DNA of 26,318 bases from DASPPM01 sp035604475 (lineage in GTDB: Bacteria > Pseudomonadota > Alphaproteobacteria > JACZXZ01), in the NCBI GenBank assembly GCA_035604475.1, contig DATNIJ010000273.1, positions 1 to 26,318 of the forward strand, given 5' to 3'. Of the stretch, positions 7,715 through 16,122 are shown one piece after another (positions within the stretch are counted from its first letter, which is position 1; every line of letters begins with the position of its first letter). The notes beneath the pieces were generated by a model, which saw only the letters and a program-made list of their open reading frames with translations, was not told the origin of the DNA and searched no databases. The translations under genes and the position numbers were made by a program.

Positions 7715-8123
7715 AAGCAGGCAGGCTCCTTCGCCTGGGGCCGGGGTGCGCGCGGCGTGGCGAAGCCGCCCGGCGCAGCTTTTTATCATATCGCCCCGGA
7801 TGGGCGGTGCGAAACCGCGATTATGGCGCTCGGCTCGATCTTCGATGCGGGAGGCGATGGTCGTTTCCTCCGGCACCCCTGGCATGCTCGCCACCTCGAG
7901 CTCAAGCCCCTCGAGCGGGAGCCAAGGACGCAGCACGGCGAGGATCGGCTCGCGATTGCGCGCGACGGCGGGTGCGAAGAGCCGCCGGCCAGGGGTGGAG
8001 GGGGGTGCCATCAATGCAACACTGCCTTTTTCCGCTCTCCCGAGGCCGAAAACAGCCCGAATCATGCCCATCAGCAGGACCAGCAGCGCTGCGAGCGCCG
8101 CGGCGGCGGCCGAGGCGCCGTCT
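7715..8123. other. Gap upstream of the FNR-type promoter; coding status unclear
   Basis: About 400 bases separate the small membrane protein gene from the FNR box. The minus strand stays open across it (an N-terminal extension of the small membrane protein, beginning with an Ala/Leu-rich possible helix), and so does one plus-strand frame. Neither shows a recognisable domain or a good start. I see no RNA gene here. Confidence 0.35.
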
Positions 8124-8137
8124 TTGACCTGGATCAA
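8124..8137 (+). promoter_or_regulatory. FNR/Anr-type binding site
   Basis: TTGAC-CTGG-ATCAA matches the FNR/Anr/FixK consensus TTGAT-N4-ATCAA in 9 of 10 conserved positions. It lies upstream of the redox operon that starts at 8197. Its centre (8130.5) is 41.5 bases before the start point predicted from the -10-like TAATAC. That is the class II position from which these regulators activate transcription when oxygen is low. Confidence 0.75.
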
Positions 8138-8159
8138 AGCGCGACCGGTATCATGCGGT

Positions 8160-8172
8160 TAATACCAGCCTA
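8160..8172 (+). promoter_or_regulatory. -10 element and predicted start point of the nfn-kor operon
   Basis: TAATAC at 8160-8165 is a good -10 hexamer, with a start point expected near 8172. There is no recognisable -35 hexamer, as expected when an FNR-type activator occupies that position. It leaves a 5' leader of about 25 bases with a TAGGA Shine-Dalgarno before the GTG at 8197. Confidence 0.6.
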
Positions 8173-8196
8173 AATACCCCCAAGGCCTAGGAAATA

Positions 8197-9150
8197 GTGA
8201 GCTTAGACATGCTTCATGCGGACGGTGGCAGCGCTGGGTTCGAGATCATAGCCCGTGAGGACTTCTCGGACGTGACTTATCTGTTGGAGATTCGCCATCC
8301 TTTGATGGCAAAAGCCGCCAAACCCGGGCAGTTCGTCATTGTCATGTCGCATGAGCACGGCGAACGCATACCGCTCACCATCGCGGACTTCGACCGCGAA
8401 AAGGGAACGGTCACCCTGGTCATTCAGGCGGTCGGCAAGACGACCCGGGAGATGCAGCAGAATTGCAAAGTCGGAAGCACGCTTTACGCGCTTGTTGGGC
8501 CCATGGGCCTGCCAAGCGTTACGGGCAGCGCAAAGAAGGTCGTGTGCGTCGGCGGGGGGCTCGGCGTGGCCCCGATCTTTCCTCAGGCGCGCGGCTTCAA
8601 GGAGAGCGGTGCGCACGTGATCGGCATCCTCGGCTTCCGCACGAAGAAGCTGATCTTCTGGCAGGAGAAATTCGCGGCCTGCTGCGATGAGTTAATCCTG
8701 TGCACGGACGACGGCTCGGCGGGGATCAAGGGCTTCGTCAGCGACGGGCTAAAGCTCGCCATTGAGAAGCACCGCGACATCGACGAGGTGATTGCCATCG
8801 GCCCGCCCGTCATGATGAAGGCGTGCGTCGAGGTGACGCGTCCCCGCGCGATCAAGACCCTCGTGAGCCTCAATCCCATCATGGTCGATGGAACGGGGAT
8901 GTGCGGCGGCTGCCGAGTCAGGGTGGGCGACCAGGTGAAGTTCGCCTGCGTCGACGGTCCCGACTTCGACGGCCACAAGGTCGATTTCGACGATCTGGTG
9001 ATGCGCCTCAAGCGCTATGCCGAGGAGGAGAAGGCGGCCATGGAGCGCTGGTCCGAGGCCTGCCGCATGAGGAGCGTGGTCGATCCGGCCTCGCTCGCCA
9101 CGCTGGCCTCGCTGGCCGCGCGGCCGCCGGAGCCGAGCGCGCGGCGTTGA
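8197..9150 (+). CDS. nfnA: NfnA/SudB-like ferredoxin-NAD(P) oxidoreductase small subunit
   Basis: This 317-residue protein has the ferredoxin-reductase fold found in NfnA (NfnS), sulfide dehydrogenase SudB and dihydroorotate dehydrogenase electron-transfer subunits. The FAD motif RIPLT is at 57-61 and the nucleotide-binding loop VCVGGGLGVAPIFP at about 116-129. The C-terminal [2Fe-2S] ligands seen in Nfn are conserved: D231, C236, C239 and C251. With its partner it could pass electrons among NADH, NADPH and ferredoxin, possibly by flavin-based bifurcation. It is somewhat longer than typical because of a ~40-residue Ala/Glu-rich tail. I chose the GTG at 8197 because TAGGA lies just before it; the ATG at 8209 is an alternative. 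It is the first gene of the five-gene operon. Confidence 0.85.
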   Translation: MSLDMLHADGGSAGFEIIAREDFSDVTYLLEIRHPLMAKAAKPGQFVIVMSHEHGERIPLTIADFDREKGTVTLVIQAVGKTTREMQQNCKVGSTLYALVGPMGLPSVTGSAKKVVCVGGGLGVAPIFPQARGFKESGAHVIGILGFRTKKLIFWQEKFAACCDELILCTDDGSAGIKGFVSDGLKLAIEKHRDIDEVIAIGPPVMMKACVEVTRPRAIKTLVSLNPIMVDGTGMCGGCRVRVGDQVKFACVDGPDFDGHKVDFDDLVMRLKRYAEEEKAAMERWSEACRMRSVVDPASLATLASLAARPPEPSARR

Positions 9151-9207
9151 GCGGGGGCGCTCTCTTGGATTGTCGAGCTTACGTCAAAACCTGACTGGTG
9201 AACGGCG

Positions 9208-10713
9208 ATGGCGAAAAAAAAGACGATACGGACCATTCCGCAGAAACGGACTCCCGTCCGCGAACGGGATGCGCGGGAGCGGGTGACGAATTTTGCCGAG
9301 GTGAATTGCGGCTACGGCCAAGCGGAGGCGCTCAACGAGGCCGAGCGTTGTCTCTTATGTCCGGACCCGGTCTGCGTCGCGGGCTGTCCGGTCAACATCG
9401 ACATCCCCGGCTTCATTCAAAAGATCGCGTCCAAGGATTACCGCGGGGCCTACGAGACGATAACCCGGACCAATCTTCTGCCGGCCGTTTGCGGCCGGGT
9501 CTGCCCGCAGGAAACCCAGTGCGAAGGCGTCTGCGTCGTGGGCGAGACGCTGGAACCGGTTGCCATCGGCCGGCTCGAGCGCTACTTGGGCGATCTCGCC
9601 ATCGCCGAGCGTTGGACCAGCGTTCCTTATATCGAGCCCAACGGCTTCAGAATCGGAATCGTGGGCTCCGGGCCCGCGGGGGCTGCGTGCGCGGCCGATA
9701 TGGCCAAGGCGGGGTGCGAGGTCACGGTATACGAGGCTTTCCATCAGCCGGGCGGCGTGTTGCGCTACGGCATCCCCGATTTCCGTCTTCCCAACGAAGT
9801 GATCGACGCCGAAATCGGGAACCTGCGCAATATCGGCGTCAAGTTCGAGTGCAACACGCTGGTCGGACGCCTGTTCACGATCGAGCAAATGATCGGCGAG
9901 CTGGGTTTCGACGCCGTGTTCATCGGCACCGGCGCGGGCTACCCATCGATGCTCGGGATTCCCGGCGACTCTCTCAACGGCGTGCTCTCGGCCAACGAGC
10001 TCCTGACGCGCTGCAACCTGATGCGCGCGAAGGAGTTCCCGAACTACGACACGCCCCTACCCCTCGGCCGCCGCGTCGCCGTGATCGGCGCCGGCAACAC
10101 GGCGATGGACGCCATGAGGGTTTGCTTGAGGCTGGGTGCTGAGAAGGTTTTCTGCGTCTACCGCCGCAGCCGGACGGAATGTCCCGCGCGGGCGGAAGAA
10201 GTCCATCACGCGGAGGAGGAAGGCATCGAATTCCACTGGCTCAACGCTCCCGTCGAGATCCTCGCCGACGACAAGGGGCTCGTCCGCGCCATGCGTTGCA
10301 TCCAAATGACGCTCGGCGAGCCCGACGAATCGGGTCGGCGGCGCCCCGTTCCGGTTCCTGGCAGCGAGCATGAGCTGGAGGTCGATCAGGTCGTGTTCGC
10401 AATCGGAACGAACGCGAACCCCATCATTGGCCAGACCTCGAAGCTTCGCCTCAATAAGCGGGGTTACATCGAGACGGACGAGAGCCTTGCGACCTCGATG
10501 GCGGGCGTGTTCGCCGGCGGCGATATCGTCACCGGGGCCGCGACCGTGATCGAGGCGATGGGTGCCGGCCGCAAGGCCGCGAGCAGCATGAAGGCGTATC
10601 TCGGACTCCGCGATTACGGCGAGGACGCTTCCGCCGCAGGAAAGGCCCCGGCCGGCATGCTCTTTGGCATCGATCTCAGGGAGCGCAATTTCGCGCGCAT
10701 CCGCGTCGCTTAG
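9208..10713 (+). CDS. nfnB: NfnB/GltD-like FAD, 2x[4Fe-4S] oxidoreductase subunit
   Basis: This 501-residue protein belongs to the glutamate-synthase small-chain/NfnB (NfnL)/SudA family. The N-terminal domain carries two Cys groups for two [4Fe-4S] clusters: C48, C51, C56, C60 and C95, C99, C105, C109. It is followed by an FAD-binding loop GIVGSGPAGAACA (about 150-162), a second dinucleotide fold AVIGAGNTAMD for NADP(H), and the C-terminal FAD contact VFAGGDIVTGAATVIEAMGAG. In the Nfn complex this subunit holds the bifurcating flavin and the ferredoxin-side clusters. Adjacent placement of an NfnA-like gene, with no GltB-like large chain, supports an Nfn-type rather than a glutamate-synthase role. 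It starts 57 bases after nfnA, with only a weak ribosome site. Confidence 0.87.
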   Translation: MAKKKTIRTIPQKRTPVRERDARERVTNFAEVNCGYGQAEALNEAERCLLCPDPVCVAGCPVNIDIPGFIQKIASKDYRGAYETITRTNLLPAVCGRVCPQETQCEGVCVVGETLEPVAIGRLERYLGDLAIAERWTSVPYIEPNGFRIGIVGSGPAGAACAADMAKAGCEVTVYEAFHQPGGVLRYGIPDFRLPNEVIDAEIGNLRNIGVKFECNTLVGRLFTIEQMIGELGFDAVFIGTGAGYPSMLGIPGDSLNGVLSANELLTRCNLMRAKEFPNYDTPLPLGRRVAVIGAGNTAMDAMRVCLRLGAEKVFCVYRRSRTECPARAEEVHHAEEEGIEFHWLNAPVEILADDKGLVRAMRCIQMTLGEPDESGRRRPVPVPGSEHELEVDQVVFAIGTNANPIIGQTSKLRLNKRGYIETDESLATSMAGVFAGGDIVTGAATVIEAMGAGRKAASSMKAYLGLRDYGEDASAAGKAPAGMLFGIDLRERNFARIRVA

Positions 10714-10777
10714 GCTTGCGGGATCGGAACGACCGGCACGGCTCGAGGCAGAAACTCAAAAAGGCTCTGGCAAGACC

Positions 10778-12691
10778 ATGAACGAGACCTCCCTATTGCA
10801 GCCCGCCCGCAACGCCGTCCCGCCGGCAAGGTTCTTAGCCGCCAAGAAGGCGGTCACCACCTTGAGCGAGCACATCGTCGAGGTGATCAGCGATTCCGGC
10901 GAGGGCGCGCAGAGATGCGGCCAGTCCCTCGGCGCCATCGCGGCACGGATGGGCAACGGCGTCTGGACGGTCGAGATCATCCCCGCCGAAATCCGGCCGC
11001 CGGCGCGGAGCGTCGCGGGTGCGAGCGGAAACCGCATTCGCCTGGGTTCCCGCCGCGTCACCAACGGGGGCAACGAGACGGACCTCGTGGTGGCCTTCAA
11101 CGAGCAGGTTCTGCTCGGACGGGTGCAGGCCGGAGAGCTCAAGCCCGGCTGCATCGTTCTTCTCGAAAGCAAGTGGCGCGAGGACCCCGATGCGACGATC
11201 GCGGCATCCTACGTGGCGATCCACGACCAGCTCGTGACGGCCGGGTACAAGGTGCACGAGATTCCGATGGAACGGGAGTGCTTGACCGTCGTCGCCGATG
11301 CGCGGCGCGGCAAGAACATGTTCGCGCTCGGCATGCTCTGCAATCTTTACAGCCTGGACCTCCAGCTGGCGCGCGAGCAAATAGCGCTCACCTTCGGCAA
11401 GAAGGACGCGAGCGTGATCAAGTCGAACGTCAAGCTCCTGGAGGCGGGCCACGATTGGGCGGAGCGGAACCTCGACCTCAAGTTCCGAATCCCCGCGGAG
11501 CGGGTCACGGAGCCGCAGATCGTGATCAACGGCAACACAGCACTGGCGCTGGGCATCCTCGCCTCGGGCATGGAGGTCTGCGCCATGTATCCGATCACGC
11601 CAGCGACCTCGGCGTCGCACTATCTGAGCGACGTCTTCGAGAAGGTGGGCGGGGTGGTCCATCAGGCGGAGGACGAGATCGCGGCCTGCGCCTTCGCGAT
11701 CGGGGCCTCCTACGCCGGCAAATGCACGGTCACGATCACCTCAGGCCCCGGCTTTTCGCTCAAGCAGGAGGCGATCGGGCTTGCGGTGATGGGTGAGATT
11801 CCGCTGGTCGTCGTGAACGTGCAGCGCGGCGGTCCCTCGACCGGCCAGCCGACCAAGGCGGAGCAGGGCGACCTCTTGGCTGCCATGTTCGGCAGTCACG
11901 GCGATGCGCCCAAGGTGGTCATGGCGGCGAGCACGATCGAGGACTGCTTCTATTCGATCATCACCGCGCGCAAGATCGCCGAGACCTTCAACATGGTCGT
12001 GGTCGTCCTTACCGACGCCAATCTGGCCACCTCCCAGCAGCCCTTCCCGCGGCCGCAATTCAGCGAGGCGTGGGTGGCGCCGCCGGTCGACCAAAGTGGG
12101 GTTGGCGCCGGCGCGAAGCCATACGACTGGGACGCCACGAGCGGCCTCGCGCGCCGCTTCATACCGGGTCAGCCGGGCGGCATGCACACGCTCACCGGGC
12201 TCGCCCATGACAGCCTGAGCCACGTCGCCTACGACCCGGAGAGCAACGAGCAGGGTATGCGCGCCCGCAGCCTGAAGCTGGCAGCACTGCAGAAGACGCT
12301 GAAGACGCCGCCGGTGTTCGGCGACGCGACCGGCGAGCTCCTGGTCGTCGGCTGGGGCAGCACCAAGGGTGCGATCGAGGAGGCCGTGGAGAGCCTGCGC
12401 GAGGAGGGCCGCAAGATTTCCTCTCTGCACCTGACGTTCCTTCAGCCCATGCCGCCCGGGATCAAGGAGATCATGCAGCGCTTCAAGAAGGTCGTGACCA
12501 TCGAGAGCAACTGGTGCGACCGGCCGGACGACGAGATCATCGACGAGACCAATCGGCGCTACTCGGCCGTGGCGATGCTGCTGCGCTCGCGCTACCTGAT
12601 CGACGTCGACTGCTGGAGCGAGGTGCGGGGCGAGCCCATCAAGCCCAATACCATCCGCCGCGTGATCCTCGAAAGATTAGCGCGGCATTGA
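10778..12691 (+). CDS. korA: 2-oxoacid:ferredoxin oxidoreductase alpha subunit (gamma-alpha fusion)
   Basis: This 637-residue protein has the two-module layout of KorA. A gamma domain (about 30-220) contains the glycine-rich SDSGEGAQRCGQ and TNGGNETDLVVAFNEQ. An alpha (pyrimidine-binding) domain begins with YPITP (271-275) and continues with TSGPGFSLKQEAIGLAVMGE and QRGGPSTGQPTKAEQGDL (about 349-366). A C-terminal transketolase-C-like region follows. With KorB it oxidatively decarboxylates a 2-oxoacid with CoA, reducing ferredoxin. Sequence features favour 2-oxoglutarate, but substrate cannot be proved by eye. The frame opens at 10664 inside the preceding gene; I chose the ATG at 10778, which follows AAAAAGG. 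Confidence 0.9.
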   Translation: MNETSLLQPARNAVPPARFLAAKKAVTTLSEHIVEVISDSGEGAQRCGQSLGAIAARMGNGVWTVEIIPAEIRPPARSVAGASGNRIRLGSRRVTNGGNETDLVVAFNEQVLLGRVQAGELKPGCIVLLESKWREDPDATIAASYVAIHDQLVTAGYKVHEIPMERECLTVVADARRGKNMFALGMLCNLYSLDLQLAREQIALTFGKKDASVIKSNVKLLEAGHDWAERNLDLKFRIPAERVTEPQIVINGNTALALGILASGMEVCAMYPITPATSASHYLSDVFEKVGGVVHQAEDEIAACAFAIGASYAGKCTVTITSGPGFSLKQEAIGLAVMGEIPLVVVNVQRGGPSTGQPTKAEQGDLLAAMFGSHGDAPKVVMAASTIEDCFYSIITARKIAETFNMVVVVLTDANLATSQQPFPRPQFSEAWVAPPVDQSGVGAGAKPYDWDATSGLARRFIPGQPGGMHTLTGLAHDSLSHVAYDPESNEQGMRARSLKLAALQKTLKTPPVFGDATGELLVVGWGSTKGAIEEAVESLREEGRKISSLHLTFLQPMPPGIKEIMQRFKKVVTIESNWCDRPDDEIIDETNRRYSAVAMLLRSRYLIDVDCWSEVRGEPIKPNTIRRVILERLARH

Positions 12692-12703
12692 GAGGACGCC
12701 GTT

Positions 12704-13714
12704 ATGACGATTGCCGCCACTGAATGCCTGCTCCGAATGTACGACGAGCATTACGAGCTCGAGGACTACCAGAGCGGCGTGCCGCGCTGGTGCACCGGGT
12801 GCGGGGACAACGCCATCCTTACGGCCGTGCAGCGGCTCTGCCGCGACGAGGACCTGCGGCCGGAGAAGACCGTGTTCGTGTCGGGGATCGGCTGCTCGAG
12901 CCGCTTTCCCCATTACATGAAGACCTACGGGTTCCACGGCATCCACGGGCGTGCGCTTCCGGTTGCCGAAGGCGTCAAGATGGCGCGGCCGGATCTGCAT
13001 GTCTTCGTCAACACCGGTGATGGCGATTGCTGCAGCATCGGCGCCGCCCACTGGATCCACGCCATCCGCTACAACATGAACATGACGGTGATGCTGCACG
13101 ACAACCAGATCTACGGCCTGACCAAGAAGCAGGCCTCGCCGACCTCGCCCATCGGGCTCAAGAGCAATACCACGCCGAGAGGGGCCTACCTCGAGGCGCT
13201 CAACCCTCTGACCGTGACGCTCGGGGTCCAGAACGCTTCCTTCGTGGCGCAGGCGGTCGATTGGATACCGGAGGTACTCTACGACATCATCAAGGCGGCG
13301 TTCCACCACAAGGGCTTGTCCTTCGTGCGCATCATCCAGCGCTGCCCCGAATGGCTGCCCGATCTGCTCGATCCCTGGCTTCATGATCCTCAGAGGGTCC
13401 TGCTCCTCAACCACGAGCAGGGTCTCCACCTCAGTCCGGCCATCGCCAAGGTCTACAAGACCCAGGAGCAGCACGACCCCGCGAATCTCAACCGGGCGCG
13501 GGAGATCGCCTCGACCCTCGATCCCATCCCCGTGGGCATCCTTTATCGCAATCCGGACGTCCCTTGCTACGAGGAGCTGAGGAAGAGCGCGCAGCTGCGC
13601 TCGAGCGAGCTCATCAAGGCGGGGCTCGAGAAGGAGTTCGACAAGTTCACGGTCTGGCCGCAGAAAACGGAAAAACGGGTTGCGTCCACCCCTTCGAGCG
13701 TTCACGCGTCCTGA
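12704..13714 (+). CDS. korB: 2-oxoacid:ferredoxin oxidoreductase beta subunit (ThDP-binding)
   Basis: This 336-residue protein is the thiamine-diphosphate and [4Fe-4S] subunit partnering KorA. Cluster ligands are probably C30 and C33 (WCTGCGD), C64 (GIGCSSR) and C214 (IQRCPEW). The ThDP/Mg motif is intact: TGDGDCCSIGAAHWIHAIRY starting at about residue 104, then DNQIYGLTKKQASPTS. This is therefore the catalytic centre of the complex. AGAGGA lies before the ATG, and the gene starts 12 bases after korA, indicating one transcript. The C-terminal ~20 residues are a basic, Ser-rich tail beyond the conserved fold. Confidence 0.9.
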   Translation: MTIAATECLLRMYDEHYELEDYQSGVPRWCTGCGDNAILTAVQRLCRDEDLRPEKTVFVSGIGCSSRFPHYMKTYGFHGIHGRALPVAEGVKMARPDLHVFVNTGDGDCCSIGAAHWIHAIRYNMNMTVMLHDNQIYGLTKKQASPTSPIGLKSNTTPRGAYLEALNPLTVTLGVQNASFVAQAVDWIPEVLYDIIKAAFHHKGLSFVRIIQRCPEWLPDLLDPWLHDPQRVLLLNHEQGLHLSPAIAKVYKTQEQHDPANLNRAREIASTLDPIPVGILYRNPDVPCYEELRKSAQLRSSELIKAGLEKEFDKFTVWPQKTEKRVASTPSSVHAS

Positions 13715-13773
13715 AGACGGAGCCGGAACGCGATCTTCGCGCGCCCGGCTCAACAACGAAAGGCGACATCGGC

Positions 13774-15999
13774 ATGCAAGGCGGACCTCAGGCGTATGCC
13801 GCTTTTTATCTGACGGGGAAGCGAGCGGGCGGCGAGCTCGACGCCATCGACGGGCTGAACTTGCGTCCCGCCCTCTTCGCCGCATATCGGGATTTGACCA
13901 AGCTACGCTACGACTTTCCCCTCGTGCTTCTTGGCACCGGCGCCGGCGAGGCATCGGTGCAATCCCTCTCCGGCCTCTTCGACACAGCACTTCACGAGAT
14001 CGCGCAAGGTGGCGACGGCGAGCGGCTCAAGAGGCACGCGCTCCGGCTCGAGCAGGAAATCCGCACGCTCGCCGCCGAGGGCGCCGGCGGCACGCTGTCC
14101 GCACTCTCCGAGGTGGCCGCTAGCCGGCTCACGACGAAGAAGGATGATCTGTTGCGGGACAGCCTGACCCGCATCCGCGCCGTCCTCAAGGCGGACGGCG
14201 AGCTCGTCGATTGCGACCAAGGGATGCCGGTGCGCTTTCTCAAGCACGTCTGGCAGACGGTGCAAGGGAAGAAATCCCGGATGTTCCGCGCGGAGCTCAA
14301 CAGACTGGCCGTCAAGCTTTCCGACATCCTCAAGGCCGCTTTCGTCCGCTCGGAGGAAGGCCGCAGTGCCGCAAGCCTCAAGGCCTCGATCGGGCCGGCG
14401 CATGAGGGGGTCTTCGATTTCAACGCGATGTCGCGCCTGCTCGGCAAGGCCGCAGGCAAGGACTCGCTCTCCGAGAGCCGGCGCCAACGCATTCGCTGGC
14501 TGCTCTCGGTGCTCCAGTCCCAGAAGTTCTTCCCGCGCTCGGATGGGGCCGGCAAAGCAGGGGAGGCTGCCGCACCCTACTCTTTCGTCTTCGCGAGCTG
14601 CGCCGCCGCCCTCGAGGCCTACCGCGCGCGGCAGCCCAAGATGGTCGAGCTCGCCAAGGCCATCGCGATCGCCGAGCTCGAGATCGAGGGCGAATACCAC
14701 GAAGCGCGGCACGATTCCTTCTTCGCGGACTTCGGTACCAACGGGCTCGATCCGCGGGACACCGCCTTGTTCCCGGACTATCTCGTCTCTCTCAACGCCG
14801 CCGAGATGACGCCCGTCGAGACGAGCAAGCTGGCGGAGGTTCTTGCCGCAGGCTTGCCGATGAAAATCCTGGTCCAGAGCGACGACATCCTCGAGCCATC
14901 GCCGACGGGCGACGGACACCCTACCTTCGGCTCGCGCGGCAGGCTGATCGCGAGCTCGATGATGGGATCGGGCGAGGTCTACGTGCTGCAGTCGAGTGCT
15001 TCGAACCTGCTCCGCTTCCGGGACCGCGTCTTGAGCGGACTGGCCTACAATGGGCCCGCCCTCTTCAGCGTCTTCTCCGGTGCCACCGGAAATGCCGGCG
15101 ACCTCCCGGCCTATCTGATGGCGGCGGCGGCGATGGAGTCGCGCGCCTTCCCCACCTTCGTTTACGACCCCTCGGCAGGGCCGGACTGGGCGTCGCGCTT
15201 CCATCTCGAGGACAATCCTCAGCCGGAGCTCGACTGGCCGGTCCACAGCCTTGCCTTCGAGGACGAGGCGCACCAGAGGGTTCCCGAGCGCCTCGCCTTC
15301 ACGCTCGTCGATTTCCTGGCCTGCGATCGGCGCTTGGCCAAGGATTTCGCCAGGGTCCCGCGCGCAGAATGGAACGGACACATGGTCCCGGTTCCCGAGT
15401 GTCTGGCCCACGCGCCGAACGGCCTGCCCGAGAAGCTGCCCTCTCTCTTCATGGTCGACCGCGACAACGTGCTCCAGAAGGTGATCGTCGGCAGCACGCT
15501 GGTGCGGGAGGCGCGGCGCTGTGCCGACATGTGGCGCAGCCTGCAGGAGCTCGGCGGGATTCATAACTCGCATGCCGAGCGGCTTCTCGCGAAGGAGCGC
15601 GCGGCGTGGCAAGAGCAACAGAAACGCGAAGCCGAAGCACGCGGAAGTGCTCCGGCACAGGCGAAGGAGACGCCGGCCGCAGTGCCGGGCGCACCGGCGC
15701 CGGCGCCGGCACCGACCCCGCAGCAGGCCGAAGCGGAGGCAGAGCGGCCGTCCGACGAGCCCTACATCGAGACGCCGCGCTGCAACAGCTGCAATGAGTG
15801 CACCCAGATCAACAACAAGATGTTCGCATACAACAAGGACAAGCAGGCGTATATCGTCGACCCCGCGGCCGGAACCTATCGTCAGCTCGTGGAAGCCGCC
15901 GAGAGCTGCCAGGTCTCCATCATCCACCCCGGCAAGCCGCGGAATCCGAACGAGGCGGGGATCGAGGAACTGATCGCGCGGGCCGAGCCTTTTCTCTAG
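13774..15999 (+). CDS. PFOR-derived pseudo-enzyme fused to a [4Fe-4S] ferredoxin-like tail
   Basis: This 741-residue protein resembles the C-terminal third of pyruvate:ferredoxin oxidoreductase. Residues 334-480 align by eye with the PFOR thiamine domain: the strand KILVQSDD, the VYVLQSSASNLL segment, the YNGPALFSVFSGA segment (PFOR: YdGPSLIIAYaPC) and AMESRAFPTFVYDPSAG (PFOR: AVESGYWPLYRYDP). However, the place of the GDG...N ThDP/Mg motif is taken by LNAAEMTPVETSK (340-352), so it should not bind ThDP. An Ala/Pro-rich linker (621-662) leads to a ferredoxin-like tail with C670, C673, C676 and C712. The N-terminal ~270 residues are helical and unrecognised. I chose the ATG at 13774 (GAAAGG ten bases before); the frame itself opens inside korB. 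It is the last gene of the nfn-kor operon, so it probably carries electrons for, or scaffolds, the KorAB complex. Confidence 0.75.
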   Translation: MQGGPQAYAAFYLTGKRAGGELDAIDGLNLRPALFAAYRDLTKLRYDFPLVLLGTGAGEASVQSLSGLFDTALHEIAQGGDGERLKRHALRLEQEIRTLAAEGAGGTLSALSEVAASRLTTKKDDLLRDSLTRIRAVLKADGELVDCDQGMPVRFLKHVWQTVQGKKSRMFRAELNRLAVKLSDILKAAFVRSEEGRSAASLKASIGPAHEGVFDFNAMSRLLGKAAGKDSLSESRRQRIRWLLSVLQSQKFFPRSDGAGKAGEAAAPYSFVFASCAAALEAYRARQPKMVELAKAIAIAELEIEGEYHEARHDSFFADFGTNGLDPRDTALFPDYLVSLNAAEMTPVETSKLAEVLAAGLPMKILVQSDDILEPSPTGDGHPTFGSRGRLIASSMMGSGEVYVLQSSASNLLRFRDRVLSGLAYNGPALFSVFSGATGNAGDLPAYLMAAAAMESRAFPTFVYDPSAGPDWASRFHLEDNPQPELDWPVHSLAFEDEAHQRVPERLAFTLVDFLACDRRLAKDFARVPRAEWNGHMVPVPECLAHAPNGLPEKLPSLFMVDRDNVLQKVIVGSTLVREARRCADMWRSLQELGGIHNSHAERLLAKERAAWQEQQKREAEARGSAPAQAKETPAAVPGAPAPAPAPTPQQAEAEAERPSDEPYIETPRCNSCNECTQINNKMFAYNKDKQAYIVDPAAGTYRQLVEAAESCQVSIIHPGKPRNPNEAGIEELIARAEPFL

Positions 16000-16070
16000 T
16001 CCGCGCAAAACGGCCGCTCCTCTGGACGTAACGCGAGCGGTCAACAGGGAGGAGTCGCAAGCTTAATTGT

Positions 16071-16094
16071 CCGATCCCTTTTCTTTTGGGTCGG
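16071..16094 (+). terminator. Imperfect hairpin after the redox operon
   Basis: CCGATCCC and GGGTCGG form an inverted repeat (one bulged base) around a TTTTCTTTT loop, about 70 bases after the operon's last stop codon. There is no T-tract after the stem, so it is only a possible terminator. Confidence 0.3.
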
Positions 16095-16100
16095 GCTCCA

Positions 16101-16120
16101 CTCAAATCTTGAGACATTTG
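16101..16120. promoter_or_regulatory. Nested inverted repeats just before the wHTH-like gene
   Basis: CTCAA-ATC-TTGAG (16101-16113) is a perfect dyad, overlapped by CAAAT...ATTTG (16103-16120). They end three bases before the first possible start of the small DNA-binding-like gene. That placement fits an autoregulatory operator, but this is inference. Confidence 0.35.
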
Positions 16121-16122
16121 GG

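Noticed and set aside
7715..8137. N-terminal extension of the small membrane protein to a TTG at 8137
   Set aside because: The TTG lies inside the FNR box, there is no ribosome site, and the AAGGAG near 7730 points to the ATG at 7714. Kept as unresolved rather than as part of the gene.
13903..16044. Long minus-strand open frame (713 codons) opposite the PFOR-like/ferredoxin gene
   Set aside because: It is the mirror of a strongly supported plus-strand gene. High GC keeps antisense frames open; the translation is rich in Arg/Gly/Glu/His with no domain.
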